A DNA stretch of 64,000 nucleotides from assembly GCF_031157315.1 (NCBI RefSeq), contig NZ_JAVIFU010000001.1:186001-250000 (forward strand), in the 5' to 3' direction. How positions within the stretch are numbered: the stretch's first letter is position 1; the number at the start of each line of letters is the position of its first letter. The notes under the pieces are model-generated. The model saw nothing but the letters and a program-made list of their open reading frames with translations. It made no database searches and was not told the DNA's origin. This document shows positions 53,838 through 63,982 of this stretch, one piece after another. A program made the translations under genes and the position numbers. The DNA comes from Paenibacillus sp. LHD-38 (GTDB lineage Bacteria > Bacillota > Bacilli > Paenibacillales > Paenibacillaceae).

Positions 53838-54803
53838 ATGAATGACGCGGCGGCAGGACGTGCCGGAACAATCGCGGGAATTCGGCGGAAGGCAAAAAAA
53901 CAAAAGGTACTGCTGCTGCTTCTCATTCCTGCAATCGCTTACTTTCTTGTTTTTCATTACATTCCGATCTATGGAATTCTGATCGCATTCAAGGATTTCC
54001 GCATGCAGGAAGGCCAAGGTTTTCTGGAGTCCGTTCTTCGTGCTCCTTGGGCAGGCGCCTACGGCTTAGATCATTTTAAAACATTTATTAACGGCCCCTA
54101 TTTTTTGATGCTGCTGCGGAATACCTTTTTGCTTGGGCTGTATTCGATGCTGTTCGGCTTCCCGATTCCGATTCTGTTTGCCCTGCTTCTCAATGAAATA
54201 CGGAAGAAGCATTACAAAAGCTTTGTCCAAACGGTCAGCTACCTGCCGTATTTTTTGTCCGTCGTAGCCGTGATCGGAATGATGAAAATGGTTTTGTCCC
54301 CAAGCACCGGTGTCGTTAACCTACTTCTGTCTAAGCTCGGCATAGAACCGATTTATTTCTTTGCCGATGCAAGCTGGTTCCGCTTCCTATTCGTCAGCTC
54401 GGGCATATGGACGGCGATGGGGATGGGCGCTGTCATCTATTTAGCGGCACTTTCGAAGGTGGATTCCGAGCAGTACGAGTCGGCCGTCATAGACGGGGCT
54501 TCCCGGCTTCGCCAAATGTGGCATATTACGCTGCCGGCGATCAAACCGGTCGTGGTGATCACCCTCATTCTTAATATGTCGGGCGTGCTCAGCGTAGGCT
54601 CGGAAAAGATCATCCTCATGTATAACTCGTTAACCTACGAGACGGCTGATGTGTTCTCGACCTTCGTTTACCGAAGAGGCCTGGTCGAGCTGGATTTCAG
54701 CTTCGGCGCAGCGGTCGATTTGTTCAATGCAGTCGTTAATATCCTCTTTCTGGTGACGGCAAACTATTTGGCAAGAAAGGCGGCGAATGAGAGCTTATGG
54801 TAA
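53838..54803 (+). CDS. LplB-type ABC sugar permease
   Basis: 321 residues, six helices: VLLLLLIPAIAYFLVFHYIPIYGILIAFKDF near the start and EAA loop YESAVIDGASRLRQMWHITLPAIKPV. Paralogue of the permease at 20023. GGGAGGATCGCAT precedes the ATG. The stop overlaps the next gene by seven bases. Confidence 0.93.
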   Translation: MNDAAAGRAGTIAGIRRKAKKQKVLLLLLIPAIAYFLVFHYIPIYGILIAFKDFRMQEGQGFLESVLRAPWAGAYGLDHFKTFINGPYFLMLLRNTFLLGLYSMLFGFPIPILFALLLNEIRKKHYKSFVQTVSYLPYFLSVVAVIGMMKMVLSPSTGVVNLLLSKLGIEPIYFFADASWFRFLFVSSGIWTAMGMGAVIYLAALSKVDSEQYESAVIDGASRLRQMWHITLPAIKPVVVITLILNMSGVLSVGSEKIILMYNSLTYETADVFSTFVYRRGLVELDFSFGAAVDLFNAVVNILFLVTANYLARKAANESLW

Positions 54804-55696
54804 AAGACACATCCTTCGGGTCCAGAATGCTGGATATTACCGTCCATACCGTCATGGTTCTCATCGTGCTGATCACCTTATTGCCGCTGCTGCATGTCGT
54901 TTCGATTTCGTTCAGCAACCCGGATGACATTGTAAGAGGGAAGGTCGGTTTATGGCCATCGAACTTCAATCTTGACGCGTACTTTACCATTCTGTTTGAA
55001 AATGCTCATATTCCCCGTTCGTTTTTGAACTCTGTCATTATTACGCTTACTGGCACGGTATTGAATGTGCTGTTTACTACGATAACGGCTTACGCGCTTT
55101 CGAAAAAGGATTTGCTGTTCCGGCCGTTATTCCTGATGCTCTCGGTTTTGCCGATGTTTTTCACCGGGGGCATCGTGCCCCAATTTTTGCTTATCAAATC
55201 GCTTGGCATGATGGATTCCGTATGGGCCTTGACCGTTCCCGTCCTGATCAGCTCCTGGTGGCTCATCATCATGATTTCGTTTTTCAAAAATTTTCCGCTT
55301 GAGCTCGAGGAAGCTGCCAAGCTGGACGGCTGCGGCGAGCTGCAGACGTTAGTCCGCATCGTGCTTCCGCTGTCGATGGCAGGCGTCGTCACGATTGCCT
55401 TGTTCTACGGCGTTTCCCACTGGAATTCTTATTTCTCGGCTATGTTATACATGCGAAGCTACGACAATTATCCGCTGCAGCTGATTCTAAGAGAAATCGT
55501 GCTGCAGAGCACGTTGGCCGAGCAGCTGGCCTCGCAAGGAAACGCGGCCTTGGCAGAGGATATGAGCACCAAGCTTACGCCTGAAAGCGTCCAATACGCG
55601 ACCCTGGTCGTATCCATCGTCCCCATGCTGATTATTTATCCTTTTATACAGAAGTATTTTGTCAAAGGAATTATGATCGGATCGCTGAAAGGCTGA
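54797..55696 (+). CDS. YtcP-type ABC sugar permease
   Basis: 299 residues, six helices, EAA loop LEEAAKLDGCGELQTLVRIVLPLSMAG and the C-terminal YPFIQKYFVKGIMIGSLKG. Second channel subunit; paralogue of the protein at 21036. Confidence 0.93.
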   Translation: MVKDTSFGSRMLDITVHTVMVLIVLITLLPLLHVVSISFSNPDDIVRGKVGLWPSNFNLDAYFTILFENAHIPRSFLNSVIITLTGTVLNVLFTTITAYALSKKDLLFRPLFLMLSVLPMFFTGGIVPQFLLIKSLGMMDSVWALTVPVLISSWWLIIMISFFKNFPLELEEAAKLDGCGELQTLVRIVLPLSMAGVVTIALFYGVSHWNSYFSAMLYMRSYDNYPLQLILREIVLQSTLAEQLASQGNAALAEDMSTKLTPESVQYATLVVSIVPMLIIYPFIQKYFVKGIMIGSLKG

Positions 55697-55800
55697 GATT
55701 CTTTGAAGGAGGTGAAGCGCGAACGCATTATCCGGCCTAGCTTGCATGCTCAGGAAACGTTAGTTCTACCTTGAATAAAAAATGAGGGGGATGGTTGAAC

Positions 55801-57387
55801 ATGGGAAAAAGGAATTGGAGAGTAACGCTGCTCGCGCTAATTTTGGTGATTGCGTCCATTGCGGCGGGCTGCAGCCAGTCAAATAACGGGAATGGGAAAA
55901 CGACGGATTCGGGTTCGGAACCGGCGGCGACAAACGGCGCGGCCGAAGGAAACGCCGCATTGAAGGTTTCGGTTGCAAGCATGCCCAAATATCCGCCGAA
56001 TGAAATACCGAACGCTTACATTAAAGAGGTTGAAGAACGGTTCAATATGAAATGGGATTTTGAATCCATTCCGCTTTCGGCGGGCATTGAAAAGTATAAT
56101 GTGATGTTTGCATCCGGCGATTATCCTGATTTTATTCCGAACATGAACAGCCCGACCAGCGTGGCCAAATGGGCATCAGCAGGCTATTTGCTGCCGATCG
56201 GCGATTACATCGACAAGCTGCCGAACTACCGCAAGCTGTTTTCCGATGCAGATTGGGAGCTTTTACTTTCCTTCGGAAGCAGCAATGGAAAGCTTTATAT
56301 GCTCCCGAGCACGGCAAGCAACGATCCAATGTCCTGGATTTACCGCAAAGACGCATTTGACAAAGCAGGTGTAACCGCGTTCCCGTCAACGATGGATGAG
56401 CTCTATGAGACGGCGAAGAAGCTCAAAACAGCCTATCCCGATGCAGTGCCTATCGGCGTGCGCGGAGGCACGGACAATAACGGCGTCAAAAACATGATGA
56501 ACGGCTTCCGCCAGGCATTCCGCAATCCGAAAAACAGCAATACCCGCGGCTTCTGGAACGATCCGGACGAAGGCGGCAAGGTCGTTTGGAATCTGGCATC
56601 GCCGAAGCACCGCGAAATGTTGGCCTTTATTGCCAAGCTGTACAAGGAAGGTCTGATCGAGAAGGAATTCGCAACGCTGACGCAGGATCAGTGGAAGGCC
56701 AAACGTTTGACCGGGAAGATCCTTATGGATTTCCAATACGCAAGCCATACGGTTGATCCGGGTTATGCCTTAACGGATATTCCGGGGGGCGAATGGGAGT
56801 ACGCTCGCAGCCTTCCAAGCGCTTCGGACCAGCCTGCCCTCGAATTCAAGCCGCTCAACTTCTCGTTGTTCGGTCCGGTATTTAGCAGCAAGCTGGCTGA
56901 CGATCAGGAGAAACTGGACCGTCTGATCGAGTACGTCGAGTGGGGGGCTTCGCCGGAGGGCCAGCTGTTCCATCAGGCGGGTCTAGAGAACGAGACCTAT
57001 GTGAACGAAGGCGGTACGTTGAAATATAAGGACGGGCTCGACCGGCAGAAGGTGGCGGAGCAGTACGGCTTCGACTGGTGGCTGAACCAAAGCAGCGAAT
57101 TCCTGAAATCCGATGCAGGGTATCTGAAGAAGCAAGAAGCGATGACCGAGTTCGCCTCTAATTTTAATTTAATTCCGAAAAACGCCCCGCTCACCGAGGA
57201 GGAACAGGAGACGGTCAACACCACGGTTAGCGCCCTTGAGGATGTCGCGCTGCAGTTTGCGACTAAAGCCGTCATGGGCATGGTCGATATCGGTAACGAC
57301 GAAGCATGGAACGGGTACCTGAGTGATTTGGAGAAGGTCGGCTTGAGCGATGCGCAAGCGATATTCGAGAAATATTTAGCCGAATAG
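55801..57387 (+). CDS. Lpl-type sugar-binding lipoprotein
   Basis: 528 residues with lipobox IAAGC (ILVIASIAAGCSQ), a Ser/Gly/Thr-rich linker and a family-1 solute-binding domain (YIKEVEERFNMKWDFESIPLSAGIEKYNVMFASGDYPDFIPN). Binding subunit of the third importer. ATG 55801 is chosen, 11 bases after GAGGGGG; the in-frame TTG at 55795 is possible. No cre site was found near the operon. Confidence 0.92.
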   Translation: MGKRNWRVTLLALILVIASIAAGCSQSNNGNGKTTDSGSEPAATNGAAEGNAALKVSVASMPKYPPNEIPNAYIKEVEERFNMKWDFESIPLSAGIEKYNVMFASGDYPDFIPNMNSPTSVAKWASAGYLLPIGDYIDKLPNYRKLFSDADWELLLSFGSSNGKLYMLPSTASNDPMSWIYRKDAFDKAGVTAFPSTMDELYETAKKLKTAYPDAVPIGVRGGTDNNGVKNMMNGFRQAFRNPKNSNTRGFWNDPDEGGKVVWNLASPKHREMLAFIAKLYKEGLIEKEFATLTQDQWKAKRLTGKILMDFQYASHTVDPGYALTDIPGGEWEYARSLPSASDQPALEFKPLNFSLFGPVFSSKLADDQEKLDRLIEYVEWGASPEGQLFHQAGLENETYVNEGGTLKYKDGLDRQKVAEQYGFDWWLNQSSEFLKSDAGYLKKQEAMTEFASNFNLIPKNAPLTEEEQETVNTTVSALEDVALQFATKAVMGMVDIGNDEAWNGYLSDLEKVGLSDAQAIFEKYLAE

Positions 57388-57419
57388 GCAAAATGCATGG
57401 ATACAAAGGAGCAACCCAC

Positions 57420-60128
57420 ATGACTACAATCTATTTGTCCGTGCCCGAACAGGCGGAGCCCCGCATTCGTTTCGGAACGGAATTGCTGAAGCAATCACTT
57501 CTGAAGCTGGGCTTCTCCGTTCAAGAAACCGGACCGCTCACGCTGGCAAGTTACCGACAGTTGGAAGGAATCAAGATCGCGGTCGGAGACCGCCGCTATT
57601 GTTCCTTTATCCGGGAATTAGAGGAGCACGAAGTGCTCCTCTACCACAATGATGCGCCTGAAGGCGAAGGGTTTTATTTGGCGAAATTGCCCGGACGGTT
57701 GTTCGTGGTCGCCGGCGGTGGAGACACCGGGGCGCTTTACGGCTGCCAGGAGCTTGTCGCCCTTCTGGCCGATAAAGGAGAGCTGCCGGATGAGCTGGCT
57801 TACGGGGATGCCCCGGTTATGAAGCTGAGGGGGCCTGTCGTCCCCCTTCAGAAAACGAAGGTGGAGCCGCCTAGAAGAACGTATGAGTACCCGATAACGC
57901 CGGACAGATTTCCGTGGTTTTACGATAAAGCGTTATGGGAGACATTTCTCGACAGGCTGCTCGAGCAGCGCTGCAACGTCATTTATATTTGGACGGGGCA
58001 TCCGTTTTCTTCGCTCGTGAAGCTGGAGGACTATCCGGAAGCGCTCGAGGTGACGGAGGAGGAGTTTTCCCGCAACGCGGAAATTTTCCAGTGGCTGGCG
58101 GAGCAATGCGACTGCCGCGGCATTTGGCTGGTGCTCAAATTTTATAATATCCATATCCCGCTGCCTTTCGCCGAAAAACACGGACTGGATCTGCATCAGC
58201 CGCAGCCGCTCCCCATCACGAGCGATTATCATATCCAAGCGATTTCCGCGTTCATCCGCAGCTACCCTAATGTCGGTCTGATGGTGTGTTTGGGCGAAGC
58301 GCTTCAAGGAGCGCTGTATGGGGTGGAATGGTTCAACGAAACGATTCTGGCAGGCGTGAAGGAAGGGCTGAAGGACCTTGACCGGAAAGAGCTGCCGCCG
58401 ATTATCGTGAGGGCGCATGCGATCCCGTCGGAGAAGGTGATGGAAGCGGCACTTCCGAATTATGCGAACTTGTATACCGAAGCCAAATTTAACGGAGAAT
58501 CACTGACAACCTTCACGCCTCGGGGAAACTGGCAGGAGACGCACCGGCATCTCGGCTCGCTAGGCTCGGTTCACCTGTTCAATGTGCATATTCTGGCTAA
58601 TCTGGAGCCTTTCCGTTTCGGAGCCCCGTCGTTTATCCAGAAATGCGTGCAGGCTGCCAAATACCGGCTCGGCACGAACGGCATTCATCTTTATCCGCTA
58701 TTCTACTGGGATTGGCCGTATTCCCCCGATAAAACTACGCCTCGGCAGCTGCAAATGGAACGGGATTGGATCTGGTTTTCGGCGTGGTTTCGTTATGCGT
58801 GGAATCCAGATCTGAACCCGAAGCTTGAGCGCGAATACTGGATTAGCGAGCTGACTGGCCGCTATGGCAGCAGGGAAGCGGGCGAAGCGATCCTGGATGC
58901 TTATGAAGCGTCGGGCGAATGTGCGCCTAAGCTGCTGCGGAGGTTCGGCATTACGGAAGGGAACCGCCAGACGATGAGCCTCGGCATGACGATGAGCCAG
59001 CTGACGAATCCGGAGCGGTACCGCCCTTGGAAGGAGCTATGGGAATCCCAGTCGCCGCAAGGGGAGCGGCTGGAGCAATATGTCGAGCGGGAGCTGCTTG
59101 GGGAGGCACATATCGGGGAGACGCCGGTTGACATCGCGGACAACGTTGATTATCACGCCGACAAGGCCGAACGGGCGATCGGAAGAGCTAAGGCCCACGT
59201 CACGCGCGGACAGGAAGAATTCGAACGAATCGCCTCCGATGTGTCGGCGATCGCACTGATGACCCGTTCGTATACGCATAAGGTTCGGGCTGCTATCCGG
59301 ATTCTCACCTATAAGCGCATGTCGGGGACCGATTTTTTGGCTCACGCGGAGCTGCTTGAACAAGCGCTGCCCGATTTCCGGAAAAGCCTCGACTATTATC
59401 GCGAGCTTGCCGCATTGACGGACAATACGTATCTTTATGCAAACAGCATGCAAACCCCGCAGCGCAGAGTGCCGTTTCCGGATGGCGAGAAGTACGGGCA
59501 TTGGCGGGCTTGCCTTCCAATTTACGAAGAGGAGTATGCGAACTTCTCCGCGAATGTGGAGCAATTGAGGCAAAGTAAACTGCCGCAGAAGGTGCTGGAA
59601 TCGGAACAGGACATGGTGCCTTATGCGCAGGCCGGCTTCACGCTCCATTCACCGCATGCGGAAACGTATGAGGTCCGGAATCAAGCCAAGCTGTTCACGG
59701 ACGGGGAAATCCTTGCCTCGCAAGTGGCGGAAGAGCTTGTCGGCCTGACCGGTATTCGTCTGAGCCGGGAGCAAGCGGTCAAGGAAGGGGGAAGCCTAGA
59801 GCTTGAGTTGAAGGAGCCCGCCCGTGTACTGGTCGGATATTTCAATTCCGCGGACGCGGAATGGCTGAAGGTTCCGAATTTGGAGGAAAATACGCATGCT
59901 GATGACCGCGGGGGGCTGTCGCCCGTTATCAAAAACGGGGTTAGCGTTTTCTTTTACCCGAACGTGAATGTGCATGCCTTTGCCTACGAGCCGGGACGCC
60001 ACACGATCGTATTCGGCCAAGGCGCTTATTTGATCGTCGGAATCATTAAAGCGGATCAGCCCTTGCGTGTCCGCGATTTGGCAGGAGCAAGCAGCGTGGA
60101 TACGCTTGATTGGTTGTACGAGAATTAA
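57420..60128 (+). CDS. Large GH67/GH20-like putative glycoside hydrolase
   Basis: 902 residues, no signal peptide. Residues 1-130 resemble the N-terminal alpha/beta domain shared by GH20, GH67, GH84 and GH115 (FVVAGGGDTGALYGCQELVALLAD). A TIM barrel follows (FLDRLLEQRCNVIYIWTGHP; VGLMVCLGEALQGALYG, a possible catalytic Glu; ANLYTEAKFNGESLTTFTP; GIHLYPLFYWDWPYSPDKTT). A long helical region and a C-terminal beta-domain complete it. The exact GH family is not recognised. It is the last gene of the third importer operon (33 bp after the binding protein), so it should act on that importer's cargo. AAAGGAGCAACCCAC precedes the ATG. Confidence 0.72.
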   Translation: MTTIYLSVPEQAEPRIRFGTELLKQSLLKLGFSVQETGPLTLASYRQLEGIKIAVGDRRYCSFIRELEEHEVLLYHNDAPEGEGFYLAKLPGRLFVVAGGGDTGALYGCQELVALLADKGELPDELAYGDAPVMKLRGPVVPLQKTKVEPPRRTYEYPITPDRFPWFYDKALWETFLDRLLEQRCNVIYIWTGHPFSSLVKLEDYPEALEVTEEEFSRNAEIFQWLAEQCDCRGIWLVLKFYNIHIPLPFAEKHGLDLHQPQPLPITSDYHIQAISAFIRSYPNVGLMVCLGEALQGALYGVEWFNETILAGVKEGLKDLDRKELPPIIVRAHAIPSEKVMEAALPNYANLYTEAKFNGESLTTFTPRGNWQETHRHLGSLGSVHLFNVHILANLEPFRFGAPSFIQKCVQAAKYRLGTNGIHLYPLFYWDWPYSPDKTTPRQLQMERDWIWFSAWFRYAWNPDLNPKLEREYWISELTGRYGSREAGEAILDAYEASGECAPKLLRRFGITEGNRQTMSLGMTMSQLTNPERYRPWKELWESQSPQGERLEQYVERELLGEAHIGETPVDIADNVDYHADKAERAIGRAKAHVTRGQEEFERIASDVSAIALMTRSYTHKVRAAIRILTYKRMSGTDFLAHAELLEQALPDFRKSLDYYRELAALTDNTYLYANSMQTPQRRVPFPDGEKYGHWRACLPIYEEEYANFSANVEQLRQSKLPQKVLESEQDMVPYAQAGFTLHSPHAETYEVRNQAKLFTDGEILASQVAEELVGLTGIRLSREQAVKEGGSLELELKEPARVLVGYFNSADAEWLKVPNLEENTHADDRGGLSPVIKNGVSVFFYPNVNVHAFAYEPGRHTIVFGQGAYLIVGIIKADQPLRVRDLAGASSVDTLDWLYEN

Positions 60129-60131
60129 TAG

Positions 60132-60178
60132 TTAAGGGAATGTTCCGCTGCGTAAATTGCGGGCATTCCCTATTTTTT
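60132..60178 (+). terminator. Terminator of the third importer operon
   Basis: AGGGAATG..CCGC pairs with GCGG.CATTCCCT across a ten-base loop, followed by ATTTTTTT. Confidence 0.9.
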
Positions 60179-60430
60179 TGCAATTGACGATTGTTTTGGG
60201 TCTGAATTTAGCTAGAAGTGTATTCATTATATTTAGCTTGTTTTTCAGTAGATGACCTCTTCGATATAACAGCTAAAAGGATAGAAACGCAGGAAATCGT
60301 AGATATCCAAATGCTTATTTGGAAAAACAATTAAATTTGCGCAAAATCCGTGACCTTTGGCTCACATTCCCGTAATATCCCATATTGCGATTTTTCGTCG
60401 CACACTCTAAGAGATGCTTGAAAGGGGAGA
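60179..60430 (+). other. Leader region of hflK
   Basis: About 250 AT-rich bases with no ORF. The hflK promoter must lie here, but no convincing -35/-10 pair with correct spacing was found. Confidence 0.5.
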
Positions 60431-60437
60431 GATGTTA

Positions 60438-61508
60438 TTGAGCTTCATGGATCAGAACCAAAACCAGCCGCAGAATCACAGCATGGGCGCCGGCCGCAGG
60501 CCGCCGGAGCTAAAGCCGGGGACATTAAAGAAAATTTTGATTGGAGTAGCCGCGGCAATCGTCGTGATTTACGTAGGATCAACGTCCTTCTATACGGTGC
60601 AGGAGCAGGAGCGGGCTGCCATTCTTACCTTTGGCAAATACTCGAATGAAACCTCGGCCGGTCTTCATTTCAAATGGCCGTATCCGATCCAACAGGTCAT
60701 TACCGTACCGGCGGAGCTGACCCAGCGGATTCATATCGGCTACCGTCAAGAGGGCTCGGAAGCGATTCCGGTCGACGAGGAAGCGATGATGATTACGGGC
60801 GATGAAAACATCGTGTCGGCGGACGCAGTCGTGCAGTGGAAGATCAGCAATATTCACGATTATTTATATAATATCTCGGATGCGGAGCAATTTTTGCGTA
60901 ATGCCGCTAGCTCTTCGATCCGCGCGGTCATCGGCTCGGAGAAGCTTGATTATGCGATCACGGACGGTAAAACGGTCATTCAAGACAAGGTTCGCGAGAA
61001 GCTGATCGAGCTGCAGGCGAAGTATCAGACCGGTATTCAAATTATCGATATCAAGTTCCAGGATATCGAGCCGCCAAGCGGGCAGGTAGCGGAAGCCTTC
61101 CGCGAAGTAACGAATGCGCGCGAGGAGAAGAGCACGAAAATCAACAATGCTGCGAAATATGAGAATGACCGAATACCGAAAGCGCGCGGCGAGGCGCAGG
61201 CTCTTCTGGAAAACGCAGAGGGCCAGAAGAAATCGCGTATCCTGAACGCGGAGGGCGACGTTGCCAAATTCAACGCGATATTCGGCGAGTACAAAAACAA
61301 TCCGAACGTAACCCAAAGCCGGTTGGTGCTGGAGACGCTGGAGAAAATATTGCCGAATGCCAAAATCTTTATTACGAATTCGAACAGCGATACCGTAAAC
61401 TATTTGCCTTTAAATGAACTGCTGAAAAGCGGCAGCGGAAGCACTGCTACGCCGCCGGCCACGACGCCGCCAGCCGCGGAAGCTCCTAAAGGAGGTGACG
61501 CGCAATGA
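60438..61508 (+). CDS. hflK: HflK, FtsH protease modulator
   Basis: 356 residues: a Gln/Asn/Pro-rich cytoplasmic start, one membrane helix (ILIGVAAAIVVIYVGSTSFYTV), an SPFH domain (QEQERAAILTFGKYSNETSAGLHFKWPYPIQQV), a coiled coil with repeated AEG/NAEG segments and a Pro/Thr/Ala-rich tail. HflK and HflC form a ring around FtsH in the membrane and control its access to substrates. The best start is TTG 60438, eight bases after AAGGGGAG; ATG 60447 is the alternative. The next gene starts inside its stop (ATGA). Confidence 0.92.
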   Translation: MSFMDQNQNQPQNHSMGAGRRPPELKPGTLKKILIGVAAAIVVIYVGSTSFYTVQEQERAAILTFGKYSNETSAGLHFKWPYPIQQVITVPAELTQRIHIGYRQEGSEAIPVDEEAMMITGDENIVSADAVVQWKISNIHDYLYNISDAEQFLRNAASSSIRAVIGSEKLDYAITDGKTVIQDKVREKLIELQAKYQTGIQIIDIKFQDIEPPSGQVAEAFREVTNAREEKSTKINNAAKYENDRIPKARGEAQALLENAEGQKKSRILNAEGDVAKFNAIFGEYKNNPNVTQSRLVLETLEKILPNAKIFITNSNSDTVNYLPLNELLKSGSGSTATPPATTPPAAEAPKGGDAQ

Positions 61509-62371
61509 AAAGAAACCATTGGATAGCGCTTGTCATTGTGCTGGCCGTTGTGATTCTGGGCTCAGGCTCGATGTTTATCGTCAAGGAAGGCGAATACAAG
61601 GTTGTGCTTCGGTTCGGCGAGGCGATGAGAGCCGTTCCCGAGCCAGGGTTGAAGTTCAAGCTGCCGTTTATTGAGAATGTATCGACGCTGCCGAAGTACC
61701 AAATGACGTACGAGAGCAGTCCGACGACCATACTGACAAAGGATCAGAAGCCGATCGTCGTGGATAACTATACCGTGTGGCGCATTACGAATGCATCGCA
61801 GTTTTTGAGAACGGTGCAATCGGTCAGCGGCGGTATTCAGCGGATCGATGAAGCGGTGTACAACTCCGTTCGCCGCAAGCTGTCTGAGGTTAATTACGAC
61901 AACATCATCAGCGAGAACACGGCACGGGGCAATATCAACGACGAGATTACGAAGGATGTCGTGTCGGCATTGACGAGAGACAACTATGGTATCGAAGTTA
62001 TCGACGTCCGCATCAAGCGCACCGATTTGCCTGAGGAGAACAAGCAGAGCGTATATAACCGCATGATCTCTGACCGTCAGTCTATTGCGGCACGCTACTT
62101 GTCCGAGGGTGACGAGGAGTCGCGCAAAATAACATCCAAAGCAGACCGTACCGCAACGGAGCTGCTTGCCCAGGCGCAAGCCGACGCGAAAAAAATCGTC
62201 GCGGAAGGCGAGCGTGAAGCTGCCATTATTTATAACAAAGCGTACGGCAGCGATCCGCAGTTCTATAATTTCTATCGGACGCTGGAAAGCTACACAACCA
62301 CGCTGCAGAATGAGCCGGTCATCATGATTCCAATCGATTCGCCTTATGCGAAAATTTTGTTAGGCCAATAA
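61505..62371 (+). CDS. hflC: HflC, FtsH protease modulator
   Basis: 288 residues: membrane helix HWIALVIVLAVVILGSGSMFIV, SPFH domain (EGEYKVVLRFGEAMRAVPEPGLKFKLPFIENV), the coiled-coil region (RTATELLAQAQADAKKIVAEGEREAAIIYNKAYG) and the typical end FYRTLESYTTTLQNEPVIMIPIDSPYAKIL. Coupled to hflK by a four-base overlap; GGAGGTGACGC precedes the ATG. Confidence 0.94.
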   Translation: MKRNHWIALVIVLAVVILGSGSMFIVKEGEYKVVLRFGEAMRAVPEPGLKFKLPFIENVSTLPKYQMTYESSPTTILTKDQKPIVVDNYTVWRITNASQFLRTVQSVSGGIQRIDEAVYNSVRRKLSEVNYDNIISENTARGNINDEITKDVVSALTRDNYGIEVIDVRIKRTDLPEENKQSVYNRMISDRQSIAARYLSEGDEESRKITSKADRTATELLAQAQADAKKIVAEGEREAAIIYNKAYGSDPQFYNFYRTLESYTTTLQNEPVIMIPIDSPYAKILLGQ

Positions 62372-62375
62372 CGAT

Positions 62376-62406
62376 AAGTCCCCTTCGCCTTGGCGGAGGG
62401 GATTTG
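62376..62406 (+). terminator. Terminator of hflK-hflC
   Basis: Stem AGTCCCCTTCGCC/GGCGGAGGGGATT with a two-base loop; the T tract is short (ATTTGTTATTT). Confidence 0.8.
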
Positions 62407-62430
62407 TTATTTCTAGGACCTTCGGTCAGG

Positions 62431-63292
<862 letters not shown>

Positions 63293-63409
63293 TATCGGAT
63301 ATTTTATGTAATTAGCATATAATGGGAAGACTTTTGCTGGTGACGAACCAGACGTTCGAAAAAGGATCTTCTCGCTCCGCGTTGACTGCATAGTTTGCAG
63401 ACGGATGAT

Positions 63410-63594
63410 TAGATGGAATTTCTCCCGTTAATGGAGCGACATTCAGTCGATTATAAGAAATAGATGGAATTTCTCCTGTTGTTTTAACTTGTATCATCTA
63501 AAAACCCCTATTTTCCTTGAATTAGGTGTAGAAATTCCAGCTAAACGCCTAAACTAATCAATCGGTATCATATTAGAAGGAGAAATTCCATCTA
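63410..63594. repeat. Interrupted repeat array G (two direct, two inverted copies)
   Basis: TAGATGGAATTTCTCC occurs exactly at 63410 and 63461. The reverse complement occurs at 63528 (GTAGAAATTCCAGCTA, degenerate) and 63579 (GGAGAAATTCCATCTA, exact). Spacings are 51, 67 and 51 bp, so the copies form a symmetric inverted layout with variable sequence between them. Confidence 0.75.
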
Positions 63595-63639
63595 TATTGA
63601 GTTAGTTAATTGAAAAAGGCTAGAATCAATTCATATCAT

Positions 63640-63685
63640 AAAAAGGTGACTCTAAAGGCTCCGTGCCTTAAGGAGTCACCTTTTT
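63640..63685 (+). terminator. Isolated strong terminator-like hairpin
   Basis: AAAAAGGTGACTC pairs with GAGTCACCTTTTT around a 20-base loop. It follows array G with no gene in front of it on either strand in this region. Confidence 0.8.
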
Positions 63686-63802
63686 GTTTTAGGGGCTTTT
63701 TCAATTGATAAGTTTCTGTCTCGGAAAACGCTCCCCTCATAAACGAAAGAAAGAAGCCTAATCTGCCACGTTAGATCCCGCAGCTGGAGCGCCTCTCTAC
63801 AT

Positions 63803-63982
63803 TGCAGAAACTGCAATAGAAACCTGACATAACGCTCAACTGGAGAAGCTGCGCTGCAGTAAATACAGTAGAAAGGGCACCCATCCCCTGTAAAACCTCT
63901 AAAATTGACGATGCTATTGTACAAACTGCATTGTAGAGCAGGCTCTGGCTCTGCAAGTAAGGATTCTAATGCACTAACTACA
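63803..63982. repeat. Interrupted palindromic repeat array F
   Basis: Relatives of TGCAGAAACTGCA lie at 63803 (exact), 63855 (TGCAGTAAATACA), 63918 (TGTACAAACTGCA) and 63970 (TGCACTAACTACA), spacings 52, 63 and 52 bp. Motif and spacing agree with array E at 26686. Short reading frames here have no ribosome site and are not called. Confidence 0.65.

Noticed and set aside
60179..60430. SigW-type promoter upstream of hflK
   Set aside because: Looked for TGAAAC/CGTA with 16-bp spacing; no convincing pair was found.
63410..63982. CRISPR array
   Set aside because: Motif copies are only 13-16 bp, partly degenerate, some inverted, and only four per array; no cas genes are in the window.
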